Under the pieces are notes generated by a model. It ran no database searches. It was not told where the DNA came from and worked only from the letters and a program-made list of their open reading frames with translations. This document shows, piece by piece, positions 10,254-22,570 of a stretch of DNA of 64,000 nucleotides (positions are counted from its first letter, which is position 1; each line of letters begins with the position of its first letter). The translations under genes were made by a program, and so were the position numbers. Source of the stretch: Mariannaea sp. PMI_226 (lineage: Eukaryota > Ascomycota > Sordariomycetes > Hypocreales > Nectriaceae); NCBI GenBank assembly GCA_024336345.1, contig JANFOG010000001.1, forward strand, positions 1,364,001 to 1,428,000. The letters run 5' to 3'.

Positions 10254-13200
10254 GATGGGCCGAGATGTACGCTCAGCCGAGATTTATGGTTGTATTTCCC
10301 TTTGTTCTTTTCTTCTCTTCTCTTTCTGTCCCTCCTTGCGTCGTCTCCTGCTACTCGATAATGAAATGATAGGAGAAATAATAATTGCGCTGTGTGAAGC
10401 GTGGCGATGTACGAAGTATGCAGGTAGGTAGGTTGGGTAGGTGTCTGGTGTCTGGTGTCTGTGCCTTTCCTCCGAAAACTCTACGGAGTACGTACAAGAT
10501 GGGGACCAAGAAAAAAAAAATCCCACTGGTGGAGGGTTGAGATCAAATATGCAAGCTTAGAAGAGCAGGTAAGGTGGAAGGACCAGACCGGGATGAGATG
10601 ATGTAAGGAGTGTTTAAAGAATGAGCAATAACGCTAATTATATCAGAGTAAAATGCTGCATCGTCCTCGTCATGGTAACTTATGACATGTGCGCGCGTAG
10701 GCGTAAATAGCTGTGCAAAGCGCGACGGAGAGTGGACATGAAGAGAGAGAGAGGGCGGTAGAGAGACCAGGCAGGGGGTGGAGGATAGAGGGTTTAGGTC
10801 TGGGCGGCGGCAAGGACTAGCAGGCAGGGGGCGATGATTGGGGACTGGGAAGGGTACACTCGAGGTACACTTGGGGCACACTTGGGGGAGGACTGGGGAC
10901 TGGTAACACAACACTGGGCCTAATTACTTGAGGCCGGATGACAAGCTCCAGATATGTAAGGTACCTCTGTGCATAACCGCCTGAACAGCAGCTCCTCTTC
11001 AGAGCGGGAATGGAGTCTGCCATTTTTGTGCTGTGTTTCTGCCATTTGGGATTCCATCGAGATGGTTCAGTTATTTCTTCTACTATGTAGATATCCAACT
11101 GATGGAGAGAGTACATCGTTTGGAGAGAGAAGTCCTGTTGAAGCGTGGAATGGCTTCCACCAAGGGGGATGGATCAGATACATACATAGACCACACAGTG
11201 CTTGAGGTTGCTTTACCGTAGGCACGTTACTGGGTGAGTGACTACCTACTGTGCCCCCAGCTTCTTTTGGGGCGTAGCTGCAAATTATTGGCTGTTTCCC
11301 GTCGAAATTAAGAGGGAATGTTGTTCAAATACATACATAGTACACCAGAAAAAGAAAAGAAAACCAAAAATCGAACCATTGAAACAACAGGCAAGCTCCT
11401 TTGGAGGCGGAGCAATATTTTCCGACCAAAAAACTTGGGACAATTGCTACACGCTTTCCCCCCCCTCCCCCCTTCTTTGCATCACTCACCCATCATTTAT
11501 AGGAATCCTTCAAATGTTGGTTTCCTATTCTCGTTCTTTTCTGACATGACACAGCTTTTTGCAATTGGTCAAGGGAAGGAGAGAAGAGAAATACTATGTA
11601 AATCACCAATGGGATATGTCATCAGCGAACCTCAGATCATTTTCTTGTGGTTGGCACCCCAATAGAGCTAGACAAAGATTCGAGGCCGCTCTTGTACCTC
11701 CCATGTACCACGCAACTCGCCAATTGCCGACGACCCACAAGGACTCTCTCCCGGTCAGTCAGCCCAGGATGACACACGGGGGAGCTGAGACTTGTGTTTT
11801 TGTTCCCATTGCACAGCGCTTATTTAGAGTAGTTATCAATCCTGACTAGTTACCACGCAAATACATACATACGTAGTTGAGGCCCCCAGCTTTTCAAATT
11901 CCTCAGCGCAATTGGTCTAGACAATGAGGGGAAGGGGGAGGCAAGGCAAGGTGGGACACAAGCAATGTGATGTGTGGTTTCACCAGTCGCTGGTTCAAAG
12001 TTGCTCTCACTGACGATCTAGATACCTGTAGACATGATCCAGCTAGGAAAAGGAGCGCTGCGGGAAGATCGTCTCCATCTGGATCAGGACATACAGTACG
12101 GTGGGAGCGCGCATATGGCTGAACCACCCCGATTGAGTGTCCAGGTTTTAAGTGATGAGAGAAAGGGGCAATGAACAGCAGATTCGGGATTTCGATGGAA
12201 TGAGTAACTTTTTTTTCTCTTCCTTTCTTTAGGTATGTATTGACTGATTGTTACTCACGTATGAGCTAGTATAGTTTGCTTGGTGACGAGGCCTTTTTGC
12301 AATAGCTGGTATATTACGCAGATATTATCAATGGATCTGTAAATGCCTCGAAGATGTTATAGCACTAGTAGTCATTACAATTCCCCATTTCAGCTCTTTC
12401 TTTTGTTATAGAGATGGACCCAGTGCCATCGGCGGATCCCTCCCGTCAAGAAACCTGTATGTACAGAGTGCCCCCAAGTGCTACAGGGCGAAGATGACAA
12501 TCATACCCATCTTACCACAACACTTTTAGCAGCTGACTTAAAGGTTCTGAGTGTTTGCTCGTTCCGGGATGCATCCATAGTGACGGATTTCGAGGATACA
12601 CGGATCCAACGGAGTTTTGACCTCCCCACCTCCTTTTTTCTTTATTTTCTTTTCTTTTCTTGTCTTTCTTTTCTTTGTTGTCTTGTTGGTCTCAAGCCAC
12701 GTCGCCCTCCTCCCATTACTAACTGGTAAAAGCCCACACACTCTTCTCATCCCCCTCCCCCTCCCCCAGATCTTTTGGTAGGTAGGTATTCTGCATGTCT
12801 CATATTGAAACTTGTATGTACTCTTTTTTGACCATCAGTGGTCGACATCAAAGCAAACCTGTCGATCCCCTGACGCTCAAGCTGCATTGGGAGGGATAAA
12901 AAAAATCGCCTTACGTTCGCCCTGCTTTTTTCCTTCCTAAGCTTCGTTTCGTACATTCGTAGCACCACAGTAGCTCGCGTGCCCACAGAAGATAATATGT
13001 CAGATAAGTTAGGTAGTTGGGTAGGGATAGGTACCTGAGGTGGTACAGACAAAATCACTTTGTGCATCTTCATAGGATTGGCAAATCTGTGACTTGTGAC
13101 ATTTGTCTTTGAGCACCTCCTCAGCCGCCAACTATAGGCAAACTCGAAAGTATCTGTTTTCTCCTTCTCTTTCCCGTCTTCTTTTCTCCTTTTATTATTT

Positions 13201-13562
13201 TTTTTCCCCCTCTCCTTTCTTCGTGTCGGCCCAGAAAGAAAAAAACTTAGGTATCATCTGCACCTTTCAATCGTGTGCGCGCTCGGTCCCGGGCAATCAA
13301 CAAAAACAACACAAATATTGCGCACCAACCATCAGAAGCCACAATGACACCCTTGGGCAGCCATCCCGATCCCGCCTCGACAGTTACGGAGTACCAGGAT
13401 ATGCAACCATGGTTGACTCTCTGGGCTCCCTTGCAGACAAGTTGCCTCTCTGCCTGCCTGCCTGCCTAAATCCCATAAGCACCTTAATGCATGCCTTCGT
13501 CCTCCATTGCAAATTCATTGGATGCATCTTCAACGCGATTATCCGTTTCCTTCCGTTGCATG
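10254..13562. other. 3.3-kb intergenic region, no gene supported
   Basis: Lies upstream of the CCCH gene and downstream of the Zn2Cys6 gene. It contains many CT/GA tracts, poly-T runs and GGTAGGTA-like short repeats. The frames of 60-180 codons found here lack family motifs, balanced codon use or plausible splicing, and I do not call them. Confidence 0.5.
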
Positions 13563-16050
13563 TTAGGCCCCGGCGCCATCGCCCACAACACCTGCAGCGC
13601 CCAAGCCACCTTCGCCGTCTGTCGGCTGCTGGACCTGATTGAGAATTTGCCATACTGTGTCGTTCCCAAGATCCCCTCCAAATACGAAATCAAAATTGTT
13701 CGTGCCAATTTTATCCAGCTGCTCTCCTGTCACCGAAGGAATAAACACACCGTCGTGTATCACGTTCAAATCGTTGTAAATAATATCGCCCATGGGAAAC
13801 ATAGGTGCCAACGATGCAAGGCAGTCTGCTGACGGCATCGTCCACCCACCTGACAGGTCAGCAGCTGGAGCCTGCGAAAATTCGAACCCTTCGCCCGGAC
13901 TTATCGAAGAGGTCCCCGGCGTAGATTCTGTTGTGCTTGGCATGCTGTGACCTACACCCAGCCTCATATCAGCTGGCGTGTAAGGGCTCCGGCTGGCCCC
14001 TGGATTTGCAATAGCCTTCCTGAACCGCGCCACGATGGCTCTGAGCACTCCCTGTGCAGATTTTGCGAGTGGGTTGCGTTCTTGTATAGCTTGAAACCGC
14101 TCCACGGTCCATTGAAAATGTTGCAAGACGCTCCCCGTAAGCTCCGTATGCTCATATGGAAACAGAATATATACCGAGGCGATTAGCACAATGGCATCAA
14201 AACTTCCAAAGAAGAGTAGATAACTGCCGACTACCAGTTAGTCATGTTTATATAATGGAAAACTTTACCCTGTGCTGCGCTGTTGAGACTCACTTTCTCC
14301 ACGTATCTGGTGGTAGGCCTTGAAAGGTCATCTTTTGAACCTCAAGCATTCGTAAACTGGCCTGAATTGCCTCCGCCCTGCTCTCCTTACGATGAAACAC
14401 ATACGGCCGGTGCAAGGCCATCAGCCCAAACTGGTGCAGTTGGGCAAAGTAGAACCTGCAAGCTTGCAGCCACTGCATTTCTGGTTCATCATCCCAACGC
14501 GTATCAGGATCGTCTAGCCGGAATGACGCGGGAATCTTTTCATGGCAGTCCAATATCCTTTGGTGAAGCTGGTCAACTTTGGCGAAGTTGCTTTGGTAAG
14601 CTTCCTCGTTTTCCAGGTTTCGGATGGCCTGTAGGAGTTTTGACAGCTCAATGTTCCAGATTACCCTGGTTACGGGTGTGGGCGGGTCATTCTCGCCTCG
14701 AGGAACTACAGGCGTACTTGCACGATTTGTAGGCAGAGGCGCGTCAATTGGGGGAGTGGGTAGTGGTCGATTCCAGTCTATCACTCCGGGACGGCCAAGA
14801 ATACAGGCGCAGTTGATATCCCTTGCTTGGAATTAGCCTATCATCCAGGTTGAATATGATCTGACGCCAATCGGAACTCACCATATGGCTAGAAGTATGT
14901 AAATCCTCCTTCGCCTTTGGATCAACCACTGGTTCTCTAAAATAGCCTCCACACTGGAGTCCTTGGGTTGCGGATCCAGGCTATCCTTGTGCATTCCCAA
15001 GTCCTGCGCATCTCGTACGGCAACGGAGATTGCATGCCACTGTAGGTTGTTAGCTACAATGGAATAATAATATTCAGGTCAAGAAACTTACAGCTTCGGT
15101 AACCTTGGCCGTAAACTTGAAAAAAGATGCTCTCAGGAACTGCGCCTGCACAGTTTCTAGCGAAACATTCTTCTTCCCTAGTAAGTCGAGGATGGCGGCG
15201 CCACTATCGCTATATTCAACGGCCAAGTCTTCAAACCTCATGCTCCCGACGTATTTCAATGCATCGAATACTGGATCAGGACGTTCAGGGAGTAGAAGCA
15301 GTGCGGTGGCAATAACTTGGAACAGTAAGGCGGGGAATGTTCTTAAACTTGGTGAAAGACCCCGAGGGCCTACAGTTGACAATACCTTGAAGGACAGGTT
15401 GTTCCATTGCTCAAGTTGTTCGCGAAAGATATCAGTGTCAAGAGTATAGTATTGCCAGTTTAGACTCCGCAAGAATAGATCAACTAGCTTGTCGATGTAA
15501 ACTTTGGCGGGGAGTTGACGAATGAGGCCTTTATATTTCTCCCTGAGAGTAAAGTCATCTTCACTAGGGGAGCCATAGGCGGATGTTTTAGCATTTGTTG
15601 GTGAAGGGCTGTTCCCGTCTACAGTCTCGATCTGTTTGAGAAAGACCATGGTCGAGACGGTGTTTTGGCCATAGCCCCAACCTGCTGCTTTTGCTGAAAG
15701 CGGCTCGTCATCCTCGGGATCAGAATAGTCTTCGGGGGGTGTCGCCGAGGCATTTTTGGCCTGCTTCTGCCGTTGTTCATATTGATGCTGCTGTCGCCAT
15801 CGAGCAGTTGGAACATTTGTTTCATACATGCACGCGGCCTCCTTGTTTCTCAACTTGCAGTTACCACATGGTAATTCGCGATCACACTTTGAAGATATTG
15901 TAAGCGACTTGCACACTCTGCACGTGGTTAAAGACGACGAAGCCAACAAACCTTTTGTTTGCGTCGGTGGCATTCTGTGCAGGATATCATAAGCCTCCGC
16001 CTCTTTCTCGGCTGAGAGTGGAGGGGTTGACTATCTGCGTCACTAGCCAT
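13563..16050 (-). CDS. Zn2Cys6 fungal-specific transcription factor (five exons)
   Basis: Exons on the minus strand are 16050-15952, 15886-15092, 15039-14882, 14821-14294 and 14223-13563, joining in phase to 746 residues. A basic stretch RKRRR (15-19) precedes the zinc cluster with Cys at 24, 27, 34, 40, 43 and 52 (C-x2-C-x6-C-x5-C-x2-C-x8-C), which binds DNA with two zinc ions. A 65-nt intron cuts the cluster after Lys33. A linker follows, then a fungal_trans-type middle region (about 145-430) including WHAISVAVRDAQDLGMH and ILLAIWDINCACILGRPG. The C-terminal part is Ser/Pro/Gly-rich and possibly activating. A start at the internal ATG at 15973 would read through the intron and spoil the cluster, so I chose 16050. 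The target pathway cannot be told; no biosynthetic cluster adjoins. Confidence 0.9.
15887..15951 (-). other. 65-nt intron inside the zinc cluster
   Basis: The donor GTTTGT follows the Lys33 codon, a CTTAC branch-like site is near its 3' end and the acceptor is AAAG. Splicing joins the CTECHRRKQK half to the CDRELPCGNC half of the finger exactly in phase. Unspliced reading stays open, so a naive ORF call gives a wrong protein. Confidence 0.88.
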
Positions 16051-18450
16051 CTCGATTCCTCATCCGTGGTGTTTATTGGGTATATACTGGGATTGAAGAG
16101 AGATCATCCGAGATGAAGATGAAATTAATAAGCGTCTTCAGCAATGTGCTGTGGTCCCGTGAGGTGAGAGATGAGGGTTGGAGCTCGCCGAGCTGAAGCA
16201 ACCCCTCCAATTGGTGTTTCGGAGATACCGGGTTTGGCTGCTGATACCCAGAGGAGTGATTGCGTGGCGCAAAAAACAGGCGGGCAGCCACTGCCTTTGC
16301 CACTTCATGCCCCCGGAGCCATGGAGCCATGGAGCCATGGAGCCATGGAGCTATGGAGCTCTGGGTGACGGTGCAGATGAGGCTTGGACGTTTGGAACGG
16401 CCATAAAAATTATAACCGATGAACCACCACTCCTGCGAGACAGTCTGCACGCGTTGTATTGACTGATATGCTTGACATATTTGCAGTGCATGCCGATTTG
16501 CATGCCAGATGCAAGGCCAGGTCAAGAGTTCAAGACCATAACGAGCTGCAATTTTCGGAATTATAGCTGTATACCGCCAACAACCAAGGTCTTTGCACTG
16601 TATGAAAAGCAGGCGTCTGTTAGGAGGGCTTCATATGTGAAGGGGGGTTGCTAACAATTTTACCACGACAAAAGAGAGTCAACTACACACCGCCAAAAGC
16701 GTATGTACTATATGTCGCTATTGTTTCAGCGTTCGACCACAGAGGAAGTCAAGATTCTGTAACTATAGTAGCTGAGCGTCCAGGGAGTCCCACACGCCAT
16801 TCATCTCATCGTGGTCTCAAATTGTCGTCCAAGATGCTGGGTTTCCGTCCACCCCAATTGCTCGCTTGATCAATCGGTGAAGCACTATATAAACGCTGAC
16901 GTGGTCATTATGGTGAGATTTCTAGGTGTACATAGATGAGCGAGCCCCAGTATAAGTGTTCGAATAGTATTGAGCAGGCTCGTTACGTCGGCCTAGAGTA
17001 CATCATTATTGCCCAGAGGCCTGGCGGGACACTCGGCGGCGAATCGCGTGTCATGATCGAATGCTTTCGTAGATGATAACTCTCCACTCACCGAGGTAAT
17101 ATCGAAATCATGGGTTGATGCCACTCGCTTACGAGTAAATGGATCATCGCAGACGTCTCTTCAAGGTCAATAGAGGATGGCTGGAGAACGAGGAAAGATA
17201 TCCGCCTCTTATCTTGCTCGAAGAAACCGCAGATAGGTCGTGGTATCACTCAAAGTGCCGAGCTAAATTACTACGTACGTGCGTATGATGATCATCTCTG
17301 ACACCGTTATGGGAATTTCACAACAGACCGGGTCTGTTACCACCTAAGGGCGGCATCAATTTCCAGCATTAATGTGTGTACTTGGCTGCCTCGATCAATG
17401 ACGGCTGTGTGCCCACGTAGCCAGTCACCATCGCGTGCCAATGCGCCAAATCGTACGTGCATCCTCCAGCGCATGTTGGTCGCCTTCACAGAAATCAGCC
17501 TCTTGAGTGGATCCTATAAGATGTTGAACCCTTGTTTGACAATTTGGCCTCATTACTCGGATCTCAGGGGTCGTGGGCTCAGAGGGTCAGACGGGTGCGA
17601 GAATGCTTATGCGTAGTGGCTGAACACTGGGTTCTCAGCTTAGTTGTGGAGCGAGTGTTTTTATTTTTATTTTATTTTATTCGTGGAGGCTCCAATGCCT
17701 AAGGTGCCTAGTATTCCCTTTCCCTAGGTACATAGCTTACTTCGGAGCACAGATTACAGATCAATACGTCCTGTAATCGCTCGTAGCCGAAAACTTGTAA
17801 ATATGTACAGCGTTCCAACAATATTGATACGTGTTTAACCCCCCCGACGGGCCGCTAGTCGACCCGATTGTCCCGGGCGCGATACCTGACCCCTGCTTGG
17901 CTAGGCGGGCGGACACACCACAAGCTGAGAAGGCTCTGGTTACGTAGGTGTGTGCGTACGTACGTGTATCTCTGCTTCATATCATTGGTGGTGGTGCCCA
18001 AAGCACTTTACGCACTATACTACGGTCGAGGTAAATTGGCAAGTGCAGTAATTAGGTAGGTAGGTGCTTTGCTAGGTTTGATGCACCCTCAGGGCCAGCT
18101 TCAAATCATCTTGGAACTCTAACCCACCACCACCACCACATCCGCATCCTTGTAATAAAGTCATCTTCTGCTGTCTTCTTCATCAGAGCTTCTTTTTCCT
18201 TGTTTCCTCTTCATCCACTCCTTCAGCACTCGCCGTGTCCCTTTTTCTTTTCCTCACTTCCCACCCCCACCCGCCGCATCCGACCTCTTGTCTCAAAACG
18301 AAAAGACACCCTAGCTTCTCCAATCGGGACCCCTAATCTTTTTTTGCTGGCATCAACTTGCAACGATCTCTGCCAGACCTACGAATGATAAGACGGGTGT
18401 AGCCATCGCATCGCCCATCCACCGCCAACAAGTTCTCCAGCTTCGCAATC
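16051..18450. other. 2.4-kb intergenic region between divergent genes
   Basis: Separates the Zn2Cys6 gene (minus) from PI synthase (plus) and holds both promoters. It has the octamer repeat at 16315-16362, and CT-rich leader sequence from about 18120 to 18300 before PI synthase. No gene supported. Confidence 0.5.
16315..16362. repeat. Six tandem copies of an 8-bp unit
   Basis: Four exact copies of GGAGCCAT followed by GGAGCTAT and GGAGCTCT. Each junction creates the palindrome CCATGG. It lies about 265-310 bases upstream of the Zn2Cys6 start codon. Confidence 0.9.
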
Positions 18451-19467
18451 ATGCCTGCAAGAAAGACTCGGAGCCAGGCCGCCAAGGCCCTTGACACGCC
18501 TGTCACGTCCGACGAGGAGCGTGATTCCCAGCTGAATGGCAACAGCAAAGGTAACGGCGTTGTCCAAGATGCTCCGGATGCTTCGGACGAGATCCCTACC
18601 GAGAACATCTTCTTGTTCTGGCCCAATATCATCGGTATGTCGCGACCATGAAGATAACGCATTGCTTGATCTGTCACTGACAGCGACGATTCTTTAGGTT
18701 ATTCGCGAATCGTCCTCGCCATCGCCTCCCTATACTACATGCCCCTCCACCCACGGACATGCAGTTTTCTCTACAGTGTCTCGTGCCTTCTCGATGCCCT
18801 CGATGGCTATCTTGCGCGAGTCTTTGAGCAGTCTACTCGATTCGGTGCTGTTCTCGATATGGTCACTGATCGCTGTACTACTGCGTGCCTTCTCGTTTTC
18901 CTGGCCTCTGCCTTTCCTCGATGGGCCATCATCTTCCAAGGCCTGATCGCCCTCGACCTTGCCAGCCACTACATGCATATGTATGCCACCCTTGTCGTTT
19001 CCGGCACTGATTCCAGCCACAAGAACATCGATAAGAGCAAGAGCTGGCTTCTGAACCTCTACTACACCAACAAGACTGTCTTGTTCGTTTTCTGCGCCCT
19101 GAACGAGGTCTTCTTCATTGCACTCTATCTCCTCTCCTTCTCATCCCCTCTACTATCTCCTCATCTCATTAAAACTGTTGAGAGCACCAGCGGACAGGCC
19201 CTTCAGCCTGGCGCCCAGGTCAACACGTCACTCCTCAGACAGATTTTCCCAGATCCCTTCAGCGCTGCCGCTCTAGAGCTCGCTCGTGCCAACAAGATGG
19301 ACTCTTTTTGGCCCTGGGTCATTGCTGGTGTCAGCTTCCCAGTCATGTTTGCCAAACAAGCTATCAACATCGTTCAGCTTGTCAACGCCAGCAAGGGCCT
19401 TGCTGAGATCGACGTCAAGACCCGTAGGGAAAAGGGTCTCCCTCGACCCAAGCCCAAGGTGGCCTAA
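18451..19467 (+). CDS. PIS1: CDP-diacylglycerol-inositol 3-phosphatidyltransferase (PI synthase)
   Basis: Exons 18451-18634 and 18698-19467 (63-nt intron, GTATGT...TTTAG) give 317 residues. The protein makes phosphatidylinositol from CDP-diacylglycerol and myo-inositol in the ER membrane, feeding phosphoinositides, GPI anchors and inositol sphingolipids. The CDP-alcohol phosphotransferase motif is complete: D94, D97-G98, A101-R102, G111, D115 and D119 (DALDGYLAR...FGAVLDMVTD). The four Asp residues coordinate the metal ions for catalysis. Several hydrophobic segments follow (about 62-80, 125-160, 195-220, 275-300). The N-terminal 55 residues are hydrophilic and Ser/Asp-rich, an extension seen in filamentous fungi. 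The longer C-terminal loop relative to yeast (about 220 residues there) contains AQVNTSLLRQIFPDP. Convergent with the ferroxidase gene. Confidence 0.95.
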
Positions 19468-20241
19468 ATATGGCTTAGGTCTAATTATCTGTCACGTTGC
19501 AATACAATCGCATCCTTACTGCCTGGCCGCAAGAGCAAAACCGTCAAACTTCCGGTCGTCTCGGTCAGGCCTAATCCTCCTATCTCCAACCATTGTACTT
19601 GGCGGTGATTTGGAATGATATCTAACCGCCAGACTTTGTTTTGAACCCTTGTTCAATCAAGTCCTCCTTCTTCAGCTTCAACCACGCAACCAATAGGGAT
19701 TTTGTCAAGGTGGATTTGGATCCCCTAGACTGCATGAAATGGCGTATTTGGGGAACTCACTCTAAGGCACAAGGTCGGGGGAGACCATGAAAACAATCGG
19801 AAACTGGGTTAATGGGTGAACAACCCAGATATGAAGCGGATGAAGGGAGGGGGTTTTCTCTTTTTTTTTTAATACCGCAGAAATCTTTCATCGGATTTAG
19901 CGTCTGTCGTTTCTAGACTTCTCTGTACACAAGGGTTGGTTCTCTTTTGTTTATATCTTATTTAATTGCAGACCATGGAAGTTACACTTTTCTGCCGGAA
20001 TTGAACTATTCTCTCATGGTAGGACCTTTATTACGTTGCACGTGGAGATCTTGGCTGGGCATAAAAGGCAAAGCCTGGGAAATGTCGAACAGAATATAGT
20101 ATTATCGATAGAGAAACTAAATTTATAACCAAAAAAACAAGCTCTGGGCTCCTTGAGACATACCAAGACTTATTCATTTTTTTTTATGTCTGCGTCAGTC
20201 ACCCGTCCTCTGAGCTACCATCCTATCCGTGCAAAAACACT
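19468..20241. other. Convergent 3' regions of PI synthase and ferroxidase genes
   Basis: T-rich and A-rich tracts only; no gene seen. Confidence 0.5.
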
Positions 20242-22407
20242 CTACTGTTTCAAGTTTACACCTGCGATCCTTGTGTCGGCAGCGGAGGTGGTCTCGGCTT
20301 GGTTGTTGTGAGATGTCTCGTGCGAGTCGGAGTTAGAATCTTGGTCAACAAGACCGCTGCCGAGGGGTCCCATGCCCTCCTCTGCGGGTACACTCATGCC
20401 GTACCAGGCGACGACGCAGATACCGCAGATTCCGGCAATGCAGCTGAAGACGATGGCAACGACTCCCTTGGTGGTGAAACTATGGACACAATATTGTTAG
20501 CCGAATCAGGGTCAAATTGTATGTATGCATGCGGGAGATAGTCTACGAACCCAGCGGGTAACTTGGGCGGAGGCACATTCTCGCCGGTCAAGTCCAAGTA
20601 ATCCTGCGTATTGGCCGCAGCGTTTCCCTGAGTGGACATGTTAGAAGCCTTGCAGGCTTCAAGGTGGTTGTCGGGTATGGATATGGTCTTTTGGAGCTCG
20701 AGAGGATTCTCGACGAAGGTGGCGATCAGCCCCGAGACGACGTGCCATTCGATGTGGCAATGGAAAAGCCAGACACCTATATAGATAATACTCATTAACG
20801 AGGTACTTCTAGACGGGTTGGCCAATGACATTATAGCATACCTGGATTGTCTGCCTTGAAGCGCATGACGATGTTGCCATTGGGGTAGAGGACGAGAGTG
20901 TCACGACGCATGGGGGTCTTGGGGAAATCCGCCTCAGCCACGTTCACGTCCTCCCAGGTGCCAGCTTCCTCCTCGGAACGATAGATAGCCTGGAAAGCAT
21001 GGCCGTGAAGATGGAAAGGATGGCGACCTGAATCGAGATTGTTGACGACAAGCTGGACAATCTCGTCCTTCTTGAGGACAAAGGAGTGAGTATAAGTGCC
21101 GTAAACAGTTGGGTTCTCTGCATTCTCGCCAGCGTTGAGCGCCGTGTAGAGAGTGGGTACTTTGGCAGGCCGGTAGGTGATATTGTTGAAGAAAGCGTAG
21201 TTCTGGCCGTCATGAAGATTGTCCATCATAACATCAAGCTGGACGACGCGATCAGGCTTGCCGAGGAGCTCCATCTTGTCGTAGGGTACCAGAGTCATGT
21301 CATCGAAGGGCTCAAGAGCGTCCACGGTGGCAGCAGTAGGGAGGTCAGCGCTCTTGTCATAGACGAGCCAACCAGTGGAATTGTAGTTGAGATCAGGGGG
21401 AAGAACATCAAAGAGCGTCTATCGAGGCAAAACATGTGAGAACTTCTATTTTTCTCATGATTGAAAGCAGGCATCTTGTGGGATCATGGTGACTTACTGT
21501 ATCCATACTGGCAGCAATAGGGAAATTCTTTGAGGCATCTTTCTTAGTAGTCAGGAGGAAGCTAACTCGCTGAGCAGCGGAGATATAAATCATCTCAGCC
21601 TCAGCCTCCTCCGTGTAGATGCCATCGACTTCAACTATGCGCATGGTGTGGCCTTCAAACCAAAGATACTGTCCAGCAAAGGCACCCATGTTAATAACAC
21701 GGAATAGATACGTAGTATCAGGTTTGACAGAAAGTGTGAAGTTCATAGTTTCATTCATCAGAGCGGCGTTGGGGACAGGCTCAGCACCAGAGGGATTCGA
21801 TTTGACCATGAAGAATTTGCTGATAAGAGGTTGCATCTCATCGTGATACCAGTCAGACAGAGTCAGAACCAGTTCCTCGTCGACTTTCTTCTTGTAAGGA
21901 AATTCCTTATCATGGACAATGAGAGGAGCACGAAGGCCGTCAGGGTATTGGGCACTTGTGTGGGAATGATACCAGTAAGTGCCTGGTTGGTTGATCTATC
22001 AGAGCGTTAACAACGGCCTTATTGTTTGTCACTTCGGTCAGAATGTTTTTTTATCTCACAGTGAAATTGTAAGTGAATGAAGAACCAGGGGCAATTGGGC
22101 ACTGAGAGACGCCGGCAGGGCCATCCATATGGGTGAAACCGTTCATGAAGAGCCCGTGGAAATGCAGCGAGGTCGATTGGTTTCCGAGGTTGTTATGAGC
22201 ATTGATGATGATTCTATCGCCAATATCTACCTCGATTGTCGGAAGTGGCCATTTTCCGTTGATGCCAATGACGGGACGCTCAAACGCACCGTCTGGGTTC
22301 GCTCTGACCCAATGGATATCAAAATCATACTTGACTGTAGCACCCGCAGCAAGTTGTGGAAAAGCTAGCAAACCTGCTACCACAGCAGATAGGATGCCTC
22401 GAACCAT
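20242..22407 (-). CDS. FET3: Fet3-type multicopper ferroxidase of reductive iron uptake
   Basis: Exons on the minus strand are 22407-22060, 21995-21498, 21418-20842, 20776-20551 and 20479-20242, joining in phase to 628 residues (yeast Fet3p is 636). A signal peptide (about 1-22, [17 protein letters not shown]) is followed by three cupredoxin domains. Copper ligands are visible: HFHG (exon 1), WYHSH (exon 2), HPFHLHGH (exon 3) and HCHIEWH (exon 4). Residues that make Fet3 a ferroxidase and not a laccase appear conserved: Glu188 in GAEP (yeast E185), Tyr in NNITY (yeast Y354) and Asp in [10 protein letters not shown] (yeast D409). A single C-terminal membrane helix ([20 protein letters not shown]) anchors the catalytic domain outside the cell. 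It oxidises Fe2+ to Fe3+ for the Ftr1 permease encoded 3.8 kb away. A GATA-repressor site lies 155 bases upstream. Confidence 0.95.
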
Positions 22408-22559
22408 GGCCTTTGGGTGTGGTCGCGAACGATACCAATAACCACAGTAGGAAGCGTTAGTGAGTTATTGGAGGGGAAACGAATCAGAGATTATAACAAC
22501 TTCTTCGAGATGAGTCTAGGAGATTTGCAAAGGGTTTAGAAATGAGATGGGAGATGGCT

Positions 22560-22570
22560 GGATCAGATAA
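22560..22570 (+). promoter_or_regulatory. Iron-responsive GATA repressor site upstream of FET3
   Basis: GGATCAGATAA contains an exact match to ATCWGATAA, the binding consensus of fungal siderophore/iron GATA repressors (SreA, SRE, Urbs1). It starts about 155 bases before the FET3 ATG. Iron-replete repression is expected from the family; occupancy is not shown here. Confidence 0.75.

Noticed and set aside
12747..13073. 108-codon minus-strand frame and neighbouring frames in 10254-13562
   Set aside because: Low-complexity composition from CT/GA tracts, a glycine homopolymer end, no motifs, no splice partners.
15074..15973. Direct start of the Zn2Cys6 protein at the ATG at 15973
   Set aside because: Destroys the C-x2-C-x6-C spacing; an upstream ATG with a 65-nt intron restores a perfect cluster.
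20242..22407. Laccase instead of Fet3
   Set aside because: C-terminal membrane helix, conserved ferroxidase residues (GAEP, NNITY, NNLDSG) and the adjacent Ftr1 gene favour Fet3.
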